This document shows, piece after piece, positions 10,301 to 19,724 of a stretch of 43,203 nucleotides of DNA (position 1 is the first letter of the stretch; the number at the start of each line of letters is the position of its first letter). The position numbers and the translations under genes are program-made. The DNA is from Mastigamoeba balamuthi. Taxonomy: Eukaryota > Evosea > Mastigamoebida > Mastigamoebidae. The stretch spans positions 1 to 43,203 of the forward strand of contig CACRSC010000038.1 in the NCBI GenBank assembly GCA_902651635.1, read 5' to 3'. The notes under the pieces are model-generated. The model had not been told where the DNA came from. It searched no databases and was given only the letters and a program-made list of their open reading frames with translations.

Positions 10301-11931
10301 GAGAAGAGAATACAGACACCAGCAACAATGGATAAATGATAACAAGTGTGCTTTCTCAGAAGGGGATTCAACTATTATAATCAAGGTTGTTCAGAAAGAA
10401 CGCAGCAAGTTGATTTTATCATCCGTGAAAACACCGTTGAATTCTAAGAATAATGCCTGCGCTCCCAAAATTCGGGTGCGGAAAAATCAGCAGAAAAAGC
10501 CCAATTATGGGAACAAGTGGAGGAGAAAACCCTGGGGGTACAGAACGGGGGGCAAATTACCCTGAGGCCGACGAGGGACCGCTGGTGGGGGCCGGGGCGG
10601 CGCTGAGGCGGAAGAGCGACTTGACGCGCGAGCCCAGGCTCTTCTTGGCCTGCTGCGCCTGGGCGGCGAGCGTGTTGATGGTCGCGTGCAGGTGCGGCAG
10701 CACGCACTCGTAGGTCAGCGCCCTGCAGAACCTCTCGTACTCGGCCGCGGGGCCGCCGAGGCGCAGCTCAGCGCAGCTCTTGGCGCCGAACGAGCCCAGG
10801 AGGTCCGCGAGGCCGCTGGAGGCGGGGCTGCAGTCGCCGTCGAGCACGACGTGCGCGTAGAACCTCGGGATGGCGCTGTCGATGAACGGCAGGTCGCGCA
10901 GGCACTTGGGCGCGCTGTTGGGCCCCCACAGGTTCACAGCCTCCGCCACGGCCGAGCGCGCGCCCTCTGGGTGCACAGCAATCACGCCTGCCCGACAGGA
11001 GACAGACAGACAGACAGACAGACAGAGAGCAGCGAGGGGCAGGGAGAGAAAGAGAGAGAGAGAGAGAGGGCGGTGTCAGGTGGGGGGGGGAGCGAGTGGC
11101 AGGTGGCAGGTGTCAGGTGTGGGAGCGCTACTGACATGCGACGGGGTGCTCGAGCGTGCTGAAGGGCGTGGCTCCTATCGACTCGATGTAGCACGCCCGC
11201 CACTCGTCGAACCAGGGTGTGGGGTTCGCGAACGCTGCAAGCCCCCGTGGCCCGCCTGTCAGCGCACAGAGGGGAGGAGGGAGGGAGGCAGGGAGGGAGG
11301 AGGTGGGGGGAGGACCTCTCTTGAACAGCGCGACGTCCTCTGTGCACCGCAGGCTGAAGCTGTCGTAGCTGTCCCTCGCCACAGACACCGCTGCCTGCAC
11401 GTCCGCGTCCGCGTCCGCGCGCGATGGAGGGGGGGGGAAGGGGATGTGGGTGAGGGTTGACAGGGGTGACGTGTCAGACAGAGAGACAGAGACAGGGGCG
11501 CAGCACAGCACAGCCCCCCAATAGCTAGATAGAGCAGCGGGGGCACCTTGTGCAGGAGCCCCGGCAGCTCGGCGTCGGGTATCTGACGCAGCGACGCCTC
11601 CCCGACGAATCTGATGCGGGTCTCCGTGGGGGCCGCCCTCGCGGCGACCTCTGATGCGGGGGGGTTTTTAAACGCGCACCCCGGAACCGTCAGGGAGGGG
11701 GGGCAGGAGGAAACCGTTGAGATTCGAGAACGCGCAGGGGGATGCGCCGTAGGGTGGGCGCGGGTGGGGCGCACGGGTGGCGTAGAGCGACTGGAGGTGG
11801 TCGGCGAGGCAGAGGCCCGTGGCGCGGCGGCACGCGGCGTCGAGGGCCTCGTCGCAGACGACCAGGACGCGCGGCACGTACGTCTGCTTGAGCAGCGCCC
11901 GGAAGTCCTGCGGGTGGTGCGGCGCCGTCAT
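7319..11931 (-). CDS. TRAPPC8: TRAPPC8/Trs85 homologue (TRAPPIII subunit), seven exons
   Basis: Model: 11931-11775, 11650-11547, 11394-11316, 11234-11136, 10987-10561, 10226-9512, 9382-7319; 1214 aa, all phases fit. TRAPPC8 is the specific subunit of the TRAPPIII complex, which activates Rab1/Ypt1 in autophagy and early secretion. The N-terminal half shows the family landmarks: a PTPWFDEWRACYIES segment followed by LEHPVAC, then ALTYECVLPHLHATINTL, then RKLADFQFLIGDYENA, where TPR-like helices begin. The last exon (688 codons) holds the beta-sandwich-rich C-terminal half. Human TRAPPC8 is somewhat longer (about 1435 aa). The start is the first ATG of the conserved N-terminal exon. The introns are unusual: one of 334 bp is AT-rich and holds a snoRNA candidate; another carries GACA and GA microsatellites (about 11000-11070). 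Convergent with the phosphatase gene. Confidence 0.85.
10350..10432 (-). ncRNA. Candidate intronic box C/D snoRNA against 5.8S rRNA
   Basis: Lies on the sense strand of the 334-bp TRAPPC8 intron (10227-10560). Visible parts in RNA order: terminal stem GTTTTC (10432-10427) pairing with GAAAGC (10355-10350); C box ATGATAA (10422-10416, one mismatch to RTGATGA); D' box CTGA (10394-10391); a degenerate C' TTGATTA (10384-10378); D box CTGA (10359-10356). The guide directly upstream of D', TTGCTGCGTTCTTT, is complementary to the near-universal 5.8S rRNA stretch AAGAACGCAGC. By the D+5 rule the target is the A following AAG. From memory this equals a 2'-O-methylated A known in plant 5.8S (Am47). No target is recognised for the second guide. 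Expression is inferred, not shown. Confidence 0.62.
11000..11070. repeat. GACA and GA microsatellites in a TRAPPC8 intron
   Basis: Tandem GACA units from about 11000 to 11027 are followed by a GA-rich run near 11050-11068, all within the intron 10988-11135. This is ordinary simple-sequence repeat; no coding role. Confidence 0.8.
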
Positions 11932-12245
11932 CGTGCCCCCGCCCGCCACCGCGCGCGCGCGCCGCTGTTCCGAGTGTCCGCCCGCCCGCGCCCGCGCACC
12001 AGCGAGAGGTGAGAGGGAGGGTGGGAGAGAGGGGGAGAGAGAGAGAGACCGCCGATCGATCGCGCTAGTCAGCGCGGGGGGGATATCTGGCGGAAGAGGA
12101 TCTTCTGGCGATATTTTTCGCCGGGGGGTCGGGGAGGGCCATATCTAGGGCACAGCGCCCCGGGGATTCAAAGGGGTTTGGTTTATAATTCTGGCGTTCA
12201 CGCGCGCGCGCTGAGCAAAAGCAGCGCAGCCCCCCGGTGGTCCGC
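11932..12245. promoter_or_regulatory. Divergent promoter region, TRAPPC8 / unknown nuclear protein
   Basis: 314 bp between divergent start codons. It holds a GA microsatellite (about 12025-12050), GGATATC at 12081-12087, and an imperfect palindrome GGCGATATTTTTCGCC at about 12107-12122 (arms GGCGA/TCGCC). The GATAT core recurs upstream of other genes in the window. Promoter function is inferred from position. Confidence 0.35.
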
Positions 12246-14097
12246 ATGACGAAGCCGGTGTTCCTCAAGTTCGGGAAGCGGTTCGACGGCTACCAGAAGG
12301 GCCCCGCGCGGCTCAAGGACCTCAAGCCCGAGGAGGTCGCGCGCAAGGAGGCCTGCGCGCCCGTCTTCAGCACCGGCTGGACCGCGCGGCTCGAGCAGCG
12401 CGGCCTGCTGATCAAGGTCGGCGAGCAGCAGAGCTTCTGGTTCGTCGCGCGCTCCGAGGCCATCGAGTACCTCCAGTGCACCGTCGACACGCTGCGCAAG
12501 ACGCTCGAGCGCCACTACTGGCTCTACGCGCTCGCCCCCGACAACTACCACGTCGCCGCCGAGAGTGCGCGCACCTCCCCCAGGCACCGCGTGCGGGTGG
12601 GGGTGAGGAGGGGGGGGACGCAGGAAAGGGGGCGGAGGAAAATTCGAAATTGAATCTGAATTTCTGATCGCGAGGTGAATTTAAGACTCAATTCGCAAAC
12701 CCAGATCAAAAAACAAACCGCGCGGCGCGCACTGACCGCTCTGCCTCCTCCCCTCCTGTCGTCCCGCGCCAGACGGGTTCGTGATGGAGAAGGTGGCGAA
12801 CCAGAAGCGCAGGGACGGCACGCCGTCAAAGGGCAAGAAGCGGAAGGGAATCGATGACGTGGACTCGCTGGGCACGCCGGGGCTGGCGCCGCCAGTCGCG
12901 CTGCCGGTGCACCGAATGACCGCCGAGGAGATGGCCGCCGCCGCGGCCATCCCCGTCATCGTCGACACGGACACTACCCCCGTCGTGGCCCCTGTCGCCG
13001 TCCCCGCTGGCCCCGTCAGCGTGAGTGTCTGGCCGCTGTGCTCCTCCCCTCCTTCGTTTTTTTTCTGCGCGATTCCGGCTGGGATATCTTTACGTCATCG
13101 CGATGGGTGTCGTTACGTAACGAGCGCGTTCTGCGGCGTTTTTTTCCCATCCAGCGTTGTCAGGGTGTTGTTATTTTTGCTCCTTTTGTAACATCAAGCT
13201 CCTCTGTTGCTCACTGATTGGGCTGGCGGCCGGAATAGAGTGATCCGGCGCCACATGGGAGGAAGAGGAGGCACCACTCGCACGACAGCGCGGACGAGCA
13301 CTCGGGGGACAGACGCAAGCGGTCACGCAAGGGCCGCTCGGAGGACGAGTCTGGCGACAGCAGCACCCCGCCGCCGCTGGGCGCGGGCAAGCGGCACTGG
13401 GCCAGGGCCTCTGCCTTCCGTGCCAAGAGCCCCGGCAGCAGCGCAGGCGGCGACGACTACGACACCGAGACCACCGACGAGATCGCCGCTGCGCCCGGGA
13501 CCTCTCGCACGCCAATCAAGGAGTGCGCGAGCCCCGCCACTCGTTGTGCTCCTCCCTCCCTTCGGCCTCGTCTGACCGGGGGCGGCGTGCGCGGGGGAAA
13601 GCGACGAGTTCGGAGAGTTCGGGGAGGACGGGCGGGTCAGCCAGTGGTTCGACAGGTCGCGGACGTCGCTCACGCTGTCCGAGTTCATCCCGGTCGCCCA
13701 GATCCCGCCGGGGTCGGCTAGCGGGTCGCAGGACCCGCTGCTGCAGGCGCCGTCGTCGCAGACGCCCGCGTCGCAGTCGCAGCAGGCCCTGGTGGCAATG
13801 GGGAGCCTGGACCTCTCGGACGCTATATCCACGAGCGCGAAGACCGACAACGGCAACGGTAGCAGCGGCGGCAGCGGCAGCGGAGCGCCACCAGCGGCAC
13901 CGACACTGCCGCCGGCGACGGCAGCGCACGACGACCCGTCGTACAGGCTGGCGAGACAGCTGTCGATAGACATCAAGCGGCAGAACTCGGTGCTCATGCA
14001 CGAGCTCATGGCACCGCTGGTGCCCGACTTGCCGCGGCCGCTGGTGCCCGGGGCTTCGTTTGGAACGAGCCAGAGTTCGCAGGGGCCCGACCCGTGA
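12246..14097 (+). CDS. Unknown protein, basic nuclear-type, four exons
   Basis: Model: 12246-12564, 12773-13020, 13239-13522, 13602-14097; 448 aa, all phases consistent. I do not recognise the family. Residues 1-110 look folded: aromatic-rich, with short helices and strands, including a TGWTARLEQRGLLIKVGEQQ segment and HYWLYALAPDNYHVA. The rest is low complexity: basic clusters KKRKG, GRKRRHH and RRKRSRKGR (candidate nuclear localisation signals), many Ser/Pro/Asp/Glu residues, then a Gly/Ser/Ala/Pro-rich tail. Near the C-terminus a helical stretch (ARQLSIDIKRQNSVLMHELM) could mediate oligomerisation. A chromatin or RNA-associated role is only a guess from composition. Divergent from TRAPPC8; convergent with the Kelch-SAM gene. 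Confidence 0.7.
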
Positions 14098-14405
14098 TTA
14101 TCGCGCGGTCCGCAGTGCGAACTGTCTGACCACACCTCTTTGTTTTCTCCTAATACAAACGATCCCCCGTTGTATTTGCTCGGTTTCAGTGCCCGCCCCT
14201 CTGGCATGACTCTGCTCTTCTGATCTCACCCCCGCCTTGCTCCTCTCCTGAGGGTGTCTTTGTGGAAACAGGGTCTGTTAGTAGTCTATCGCAGGTAGGG
14301 TGCCTATGGCCCCCAGCCCCCTCGTCTGCTCGCTCTCCTTTAAAATTACGAAGATGTAGGGTGAAACGACAGTTGCTCCACATTACGCGGGCAACTCGCC
14401 CTTGG
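14098..14405. other. Convergent intergenic spacer
   Basis: 308 bp between two convergent stop codons; it must hold both 3' untranslated ends. A TAATACAAACG stretch near 14150 could belong to the plus-strand 3' end. No other structure seen. Confidence 0.4.
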
Positions 14406-16740
14406 TCAGTCCTTCTTGTTCAGGAGTGACGACGATCGCTGCCTGTGCCCCTGCTGCTGCTGCTGCATCTGCTGGGGAACAGACGTCAAGGGGGGCGGCG
14501 TTGGAGAGCCCCCGCTCCCGCCGTTCAGTCCAACGAGCACGCCTCCTCCCCCGCGGGGCGACGACATCGCCTGCTTGGGCGACTGCGGCGGCGTCCCGAT
14601 CGACGCGCCGGCCGCCCCGAGCGTCGCCAGCACGGGCGACAGCGACGGCTGCAGCTCCACGCCGCCGTGCGCGCACCCGGCGGCAGCGCGCAGCTCCACG
14701 TGCTCCAGCAGCCTCGCCGCGGCCGTGATCGACGCTGCCAGCGACGCCGCAGCGTGCTCGAGCCTCGTGGCGAGCGCCTGCGACGTCCGCACCTGCTCCT
14801 GCAGCAGCTGCGCGGCCCGGAGCTGGTCGTCGACCGCGCTGTGGGGCTGCTGGGCCTGCTGCTTCTCCAGCCGCCGGGCGGCGTTGAGTATCTTGAGGCG
14901 CGCGCCTATCGTGGCCACGCCGAGCTGCTCGAGGTGCCGCTCGGTCAGCAGCGGCAGCGTCTCGGGCGTGATGTCCTCTGCGATGAACGCCGGCGCGTAC
15001 CCGTCGAGCCCCAGCGTGTGCAGCAGCGCCCCGATGTCCGTGTTGTGCACCGGGTCCCTCACCCTGATGGACAGCGGCGCCTTGGCCTGGCCCGCCGCCC
15101 CCTGTGCCTGCGCGGCCGCCACCCCCTGCGGCAGCTGCCCCTGCTGCCCCTGCTGCTGCTGTTGCTGCTGCTGCTGCGCCGGCTGCTGCGGGCAGGCAGA
15201 GGCGGCCGCACAGACAGGAGGCGCCTGCTGCTTCTCCTGCGACGACGGGGCGGCGGCCGCGGGCTGAGGAGCAGAGGTGGCCGCCTGCTTCGAAGGCCGC
15301 GTCAGGAGCTCCTTCAGGGCGCGCGCCACGTCGAGGATGTACACGTCCTTGAAGCGCCTGTTGCCGTCGCCGCCGCCAAAGACGATGACGGCCGAGGCGT
15401 CCGTGTCGGCGCCGACGATGACGGCCGTGTGCGCGCAGCGGCCCGTAGGCGCCGTCGGCGACGTGGGGAGGTGGTGCCAGCGCCACTGGCCGCTCGCGGT
15501 CTTCTCGAGCACGTGCAGGTCGTTGAGCACCTTCTCGCCGTCGCCGCCGCCGAACAGCAGCAGCCGCGTCGCGCTCAGCGTCGTCATCGTGTGCCCCGCG
15601 CGCGGCGTGGGCGGCGTCGAGTCCTCGCCCTCGTTCTTGACGATCGGCAGCTGCAGTGTCGTTGGTTGCGCTCTCGCAGGGGGGAAGGCTGGGAATATGA
15701 GGGCCCACTTGGCTCCACGTGAACGTGGCCGTGTCGAGGACGTAGGCGTCGTTGAGCATCGTCGCGCCGTCGTGCCCGCCGAAGACCACGATGCGCTCGC
15801 CGACAGTGACGGCCGTGTGGCCCCACCTGGGCGACGGCGGCGTCCCCACGGTGTTTGGCCGCAACCACAGCATTTTCTCTGTATCCAGTATGTACACTGC
15901 AGAGAGAGAGGGAAGGGAAGAGAGGGGAGAAGGAGAACATCATAAAGACTTGAGTATGACACGCAACACACGTGGTGGATGATGCGACACGGGGGGAGAG
16001 GGCACACACCGTCGTTGTAGACACGCGAGTTGTCGCCGCCGGCGAAGAAGATGATGTTGGCGCCGACGAGGTTGGCGGTGTGGCGCGAGCGCGAGCACGG
16101 GGTCGGGCCCGTCGTGTACCCCTGCTGCCACGACATCGTGTCCGTGTCCAGCACGTGCAGGTCGTTGAGGTAGTTGGTGCCGTCGCCCCCGCCTGCGCGG
16201 AGTCGCCCAGAGACGCGCATGGAGGGCGGGAGTGAGCGCTGCTCTCGAGACCCGAACGCCCCCCAAACGAGAATTCCTCACCAAACACGAACAGCTTGTT
16301 GCCCACCGACGTCGCCGTGTGCCCCGCGCGCGGGCACGGCGGGTCCCCGTTGGGCGCCTGCAGCGCGTCGCGTGGGATAGGGCCCCCCCCCCCGCGTGCG
16401 TCAGTCAGCAGAGAGAGGGGTGGTGGTGGGAGAGAAAAATCCAGAGATATTGCCGCCTGTGGCCCCAGCGGTTGCACACGTGTGTTCCCGTTTCGCTCTG
16501 CGGCGAGACACAGTTGCTGCAGGGGCCGAGGGGGGGGGTCGCGTGGAGGGAGGGTGGGGTACGAGGCCGCGCCTGCTTGGCCCAGCGCATGCTGGAGAGG
16601 TTGAGGACGTAGACGTCGTTGACCATGCGGGAGCCGGACCAGCCGCCGAAGACGACGGCCTTGTCGGGGAACGAGTTGGTCGTGTGGGCGCAGCGCGGGC
16701 ACGGGCCCTGGCCGGTGGCGCTGGGGCGCGTCCACGGCAT
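14406..16740 (-). CDS. Kelch-repeat beta-propeller with C-terminal SAM domain
   Basis: Model: 16740-16573, 16357-16282, 16192-16010, 15896-15709, 15650-14406; 619 aa. Six Kelch repeats are visible, each with an R-x-x-HT strand, a VFGG (or FFAGG) doublet and a final W or equivalent, e.g. PRAGHTATSVGNKLFVFGGG and PRWGHTAVTVGERIVVFGG. A linker of poly-Gln and Pro/Ala follows. Then comes a SAM-like domain (about residues 420-490: DIGALLHTLGLDGYAPAFI ... LGVATIGARLKIL), a coiled-coil-prone segment and a Ser/Gln-rich tail. Such proteins are usually scaffolds; the propeller binds a partner and SAM can oligomerise. Intron 1 (16358-16572) needs a GC donor (CAG|gcgcgg) to keep blade 2 in frame; the others are GT-AG. 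The start ATG opens blade 1 directly, so a missing upstream exon is possible. Confidence 0.85.
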
Positions 16741-17465
16741 GGGAGGGGCTGCGGGTTCGCTGGTCCGCGCGCACTGACGGGGCGAAATCGTCGGCGTGAC
16801 CGTGAGACCCGCGGGGGTCGGTTATTTCTACGCGCGGATTTTCGTTGGAGAGATTTCGAAATCAGACCGAGATCGGCGAATCAGATGCCCAGGAATTCCG
16901 CGAACATCCCAGGAACGAACGGACAAAGAGATTCTACCCAGCGCTGGTATGGAAATGGAATTAAATGGTCGAGATATTGCTTTCCATGCGCAGGCCGTGA
17001 GTTGCGTGGTAATGTCTTGTCTTTTGAATTGTTGGGGGTAGGGGAGCGACGAGCGCTCCCCCGACAGCCATAAATTTAGCGTCCGAGCCTCCCCGAAGGG
17101 AGTTCGCACCGCAGGCCATGCCGAAGTGCAATGGCATAACCACGCGATGAGTGTCCCACCTGCCTGATCGCAGGATTCACCAAACGCCAGGTACGTATAA
17201 AGGTTCAGTGCTGTTGTGCCGCCGCTTTTCATAGACCTGCCCGGAATGCGCAGTTTATGGGACCACGGTGCTCCACAATTTTGGTCTCAACGGCTATTGC
17301 TCCAGCGCTGCGCACTGTAAATGGTGTCGATCATGAGCCGTCGTCGGTCAGTCCCCAGAAAACTTAGCTCACACCACTCTCCTACCCCGCATGCCGGAGC
17401 CAAAATCCGCTGAATGACATCAACAGTGAATAAGGGAAAAAGGACGATCAGAGAGTACAAAAGTT
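16741..17465. other. Spacer between Kelch-SAM gene and tRNA-Gln
   Basis: 725 bp without a supported gene. It should hold the Kelch-SAM promoter at its left end, on the minus strand. GATATT is at 16973-16978. A GTATAAAGG stretch near 17195 resembles a TATA element but faces no recognised gene. I looked for spliceosomal RNA signatures and saw none. Confidence 0.4.
17460..17465 (-). terminator. Pol III T-run after tRNA-Gln
   Basis: On the minus strand the sequence after the discriminator base reads AACTTTTG, a minimal four-T Pol III termination signal. Confidence 0.6.
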
Positions 17466-17537
17466 TGGTCCCGCTCAGATTCGAACTGAGATCAAGAGAT
17501 CCAGAGTCTCCTATACTAACCCTTATACTACGGAACC
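17466..17537 (-). tRNA. tRNA-Gln (anticodon CUG), intronless
   Basis: The 72-nt minus-strand cloverleaf is complete. Acceptor GGTTCCG pairs with CGGGACC, followed by discriminator A. The D stem is GTAT/GTAT with loop AAGGGTTA. The anticodon stem is GGAGA/TCTCT around loop CTCTGGA, giving anticodon CTG. A four-nucleotide variable region follows, then T stem CTCAG/CTGAG with loop TTCGAAT. The internal A and B boxes of a Pol III promoter are thus present. A run of four T residues follows within about five bases downstream and can act as Pol III terminator. No CCA is encoded, as usual for nuclear tRNA genes. Confidence 0.93.
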
Positions 17538-17624
17538 CTGCTGACAGAAATTCTCTTTCATATCTGGCGTTTGAAGCGACCTCCTAAAGGAGTGATACCT
17601 CGCCTGGTGCTATTCCGGTTGCGC

Positions 17625-18328
17625 ATGGAGTTTGTCCTCGAGGACGCTGACGGGGACAACAGCGTCCTGTCGCTGCACCCCACCAAGGCCGAGCAGCTCG
17701 GCGTGTTCCGCGGCGACATCGTCATCCTCAAGCGTGTTTCGTCTCGCCCGCCCTGCGCGTCGCGCTCCTCGACCTCCCCTCTCGCGTCCTCTCGGCTCAG
17801 CACGCCCGGCGCCACGCCTCCCGCCGCCCTGGCGCGCGAGACGCCGTGCATCGCGCTGCTCGACGAGCACGTGCCGCTGCACAAGGTCCGCGCGAACGGG
17901 GTCGTCAGGGCGAACATCTGCGCCCGAGCGGGCGACGCCGTCGTCGTCGTGCCCGTGGGCAACGTCCCCTCGGCCCGCTGCGTGGAGATCGTGCCGCTCG
18001 CCGACACCCTCGACGGCGTGACCAGCGACCTGTTCGAGTCCTTCCTCAAGCCCTACTTCCGCGACGCCTGGAGGTTTGCTTCCCTTCCCTTCCCCCAGAC
18101 CTGGCTGGCTGTTGTCTCCACCCCGCGGAAGCTCAGCTTGGGGTGCTGTGCTCTCTGTGCTGTGCGGGACCGGGTCACCACAGGCCTGTGCGAGTGGGCG
18201 ACAGGTTCACGTGCAAAGGCGGCCTCAGGATGGTGGAGTTCGAGGTGCTGCTGACGGACCCCATGCCCATGGCTGTCGTGGCCCCGGAGACCGTCATCTT
18301 CTGCGACGGTGACCCCGTCAATCGCTGA
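17625..18328 (+). CDS. Stand-alone CDC48/p97 N-domain protein without ATPase domains
   Basis: The product matches the p97/Cdc48 N domain from end to end: DNSVLSLHPTKAEQLGVFRGD (double-psi barrel), VVRANICARAGD, IVPLADTLDGVTSDLF, LKPYFRDAWRPVRVGD, then GGLRMVEFEV and VVAPETVIFCDGDPVNR (Nc barrel). A stop follows at the point where p97 continues into the D1 ATPase; the next gene (Rab) starts 274 bp later and no Walker motif intervenes. Exon boundary 18073/18184 is certain by phase. Within the first part, 17725-17840 may hold another intron: the best choice is a 60-bp GT-AG intron giving 177 aa, while unspliced reading gives 197 aa. The start is the ATG at 17625. The p97 N domain binds cofactors (UBX proteins, p47, UFD1-NPL4); a cofactor-binding or competing role is inference. 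Confidence 0.85.
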
Positions 18329-18602
18329 TTTGGTGTGACTGTGGGTGTGTACCGGGGAGATTTCTTCCCCGAGAAGATATTTGTTTCTTTTTTCAACCTG
18401 CACAACTTCATTTCCGCGCGGCCCGGCGCCCCTCTGCCGCAGCTCAGACACCCCGCCGCCTGCCCGTTCCTGCCCGCACGAGACGCGCGTGCCGTGACCG
18501 CCAGTGGAGGCGTTTTTGCCGTTTCTGGTTCCCAACGGTGTTTTGTTCACTGTGAAGTAGCGGTGGCAGTTGGACCACCTGCCCCCACCCCCTTGCTGTC
18601 CC

Positions 18603-19402
18603 ATGGAGGGAGCGCCTGCTGTTCAGCGCGAGTATGACTACCTGTTCAAGATCCTGCTGATCGGCGACTCTGGAGTCGGCAAGGTCCGCTGTCAATTGTC
18701 CCCTCGGTTAACCCACCGCTCTCTCCTTTCTTCCCTCGGTGACTCGGTCTGAACACGCACGCGGTGTAGAGTTGCCTGCTGCTCAGGTTCGCCGACGACA
18801 GCTGGACCGACAACTACATCTCGACGATCGGTGTCGACTTCAAGATCCGCACCATCGAGCTGGAGGGCAAGACCATCAAGCTGCAGATTGTGCACTGTCC
18901 CCCCCTCTCCAGCCCACCACCCCTTGTGCCCGTCCGTGCACAGCTGACGAGCAGGGTGTGGGGTGGCTGGCAGTGGGACACCGCGGGCCAGGAGAGGTTC
19001 AGGACCATCACGAGCAGCTACTACCGCGGGGCGCACGGCATCATCGTCGTGTACGACACGACGGACCTGCTGAGCTTCAACAACGTCAAGCTGTGGATGA
19101 CGGAGATCGAGCGCTACGCCTGCGACCACGTCAGCCGCTACATCGTCGGCAACAAGATCGACCTCGCCTCGCGCCGCGCGGTGGCGACCGAGACGGGCGC
19201 TGCGTTTGCCGAGACGCTCGGCGTGCCGTTCATGGAGACCTCCGCGAAGAACTCGGACAACGTCGGGAAGCTCTTCTTCGACATGGCGAGGGAGATCAGG
19301 GCGAGGCAGACCAGGGCCCAGGCCCCGGTGGTGTCCCCCACACGGCTGGAGCCCTCGAAGAAGCCGCTCAAGCCCAAGAAGAAGAAGTGCCTCATCCTGT
19401 GA
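18603..19402 (+). CDS. Rab GTPase, Rab1/Rab8-like, three exons
   Basis: Model: 18603-18683, 18770-18889, 18974-19402; 209 aa, both introns phase 0. The G motifs are intact: GDSGVGKS (G1), effector loop [27 protein letters not shown] (G3 and Rab-specific switch II), NKID near residue 126 and ETSAKN near 155. The C-terminus is basic (KPLKPKKKK) and ends CLIL, a single-cysteine CAAX-type geranylgeranylation signal as in Rab8, rather than the CC ending of most Rabs. Rab1/8-group proteins drive ER-Golgi or post-Golgi vesicle transport; which paralogue this is cannot be settled by eye. Intron 1 lies directly after the P-loop lysine. Interestingly, TRAPPC8, part of a Rab1-type exchange factor, lies elsewhere in the window. 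GATATTT is at 18376-18382 upstream. Confidence 0.92.
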
Positions 19403-19724
19403 GTATTTTTTCCCGGACCTACGCCGTACCCTAGACGCCCCACACCACTCGTGCCCCTTCTCTCTTCTCTTCTCTTCCTTTTTCTCTATTCTCGGGCACC
19501 CGGGCTTCCTCGGGGCCCCACACCCCTAAAGAGGGAGGGGGCGGTGCGAGGTGCCACACAGCGCACGTTGTTGTCTAATCAAACACAAAACACGATGTTC
19601 GGTGTAGCATTGGTGTTGCTGGAAATCGTGAGTATTTTTCCTCCCTTGGCTGTCGATGAGGGTCTTTCAAGTCCCGTTTCTTTACCAAAGCTTCCCGGGG
19701 GCTTGGCCGTCCACGATTCTGATT
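19403..19724. other. Convergent spacer, Rab / RSPH9
   Basis: 322 bp between convergent stop codons. The left part is pyrimidine-rich (CTTCTCTTCTCTTCC, about 19460). No gene or RNA structure recognised. Confidence 0.4.

Noticed and set aside
14445-15722. Long plus-strand frames opposite the Kelch-SAM gene
   Set aside because: Leu/Arg repeats are the antisense of the CAG-rich poly-Gln and propeller coding; no family similarity.
17140-17180. Possible box C/D snoRNA (GCGATGA followed by CTGA)
   Set aside because: No terminal stem, no second D box and no rRNA complementarity I could recognise.
18329-18602. Hidden D1 ATPase exon downstream of the CDC48 N-domain gene
   Set aside because: The 274 bp hold no Walker A, Walker B or arginine-finger motif in any plus-strand frame.
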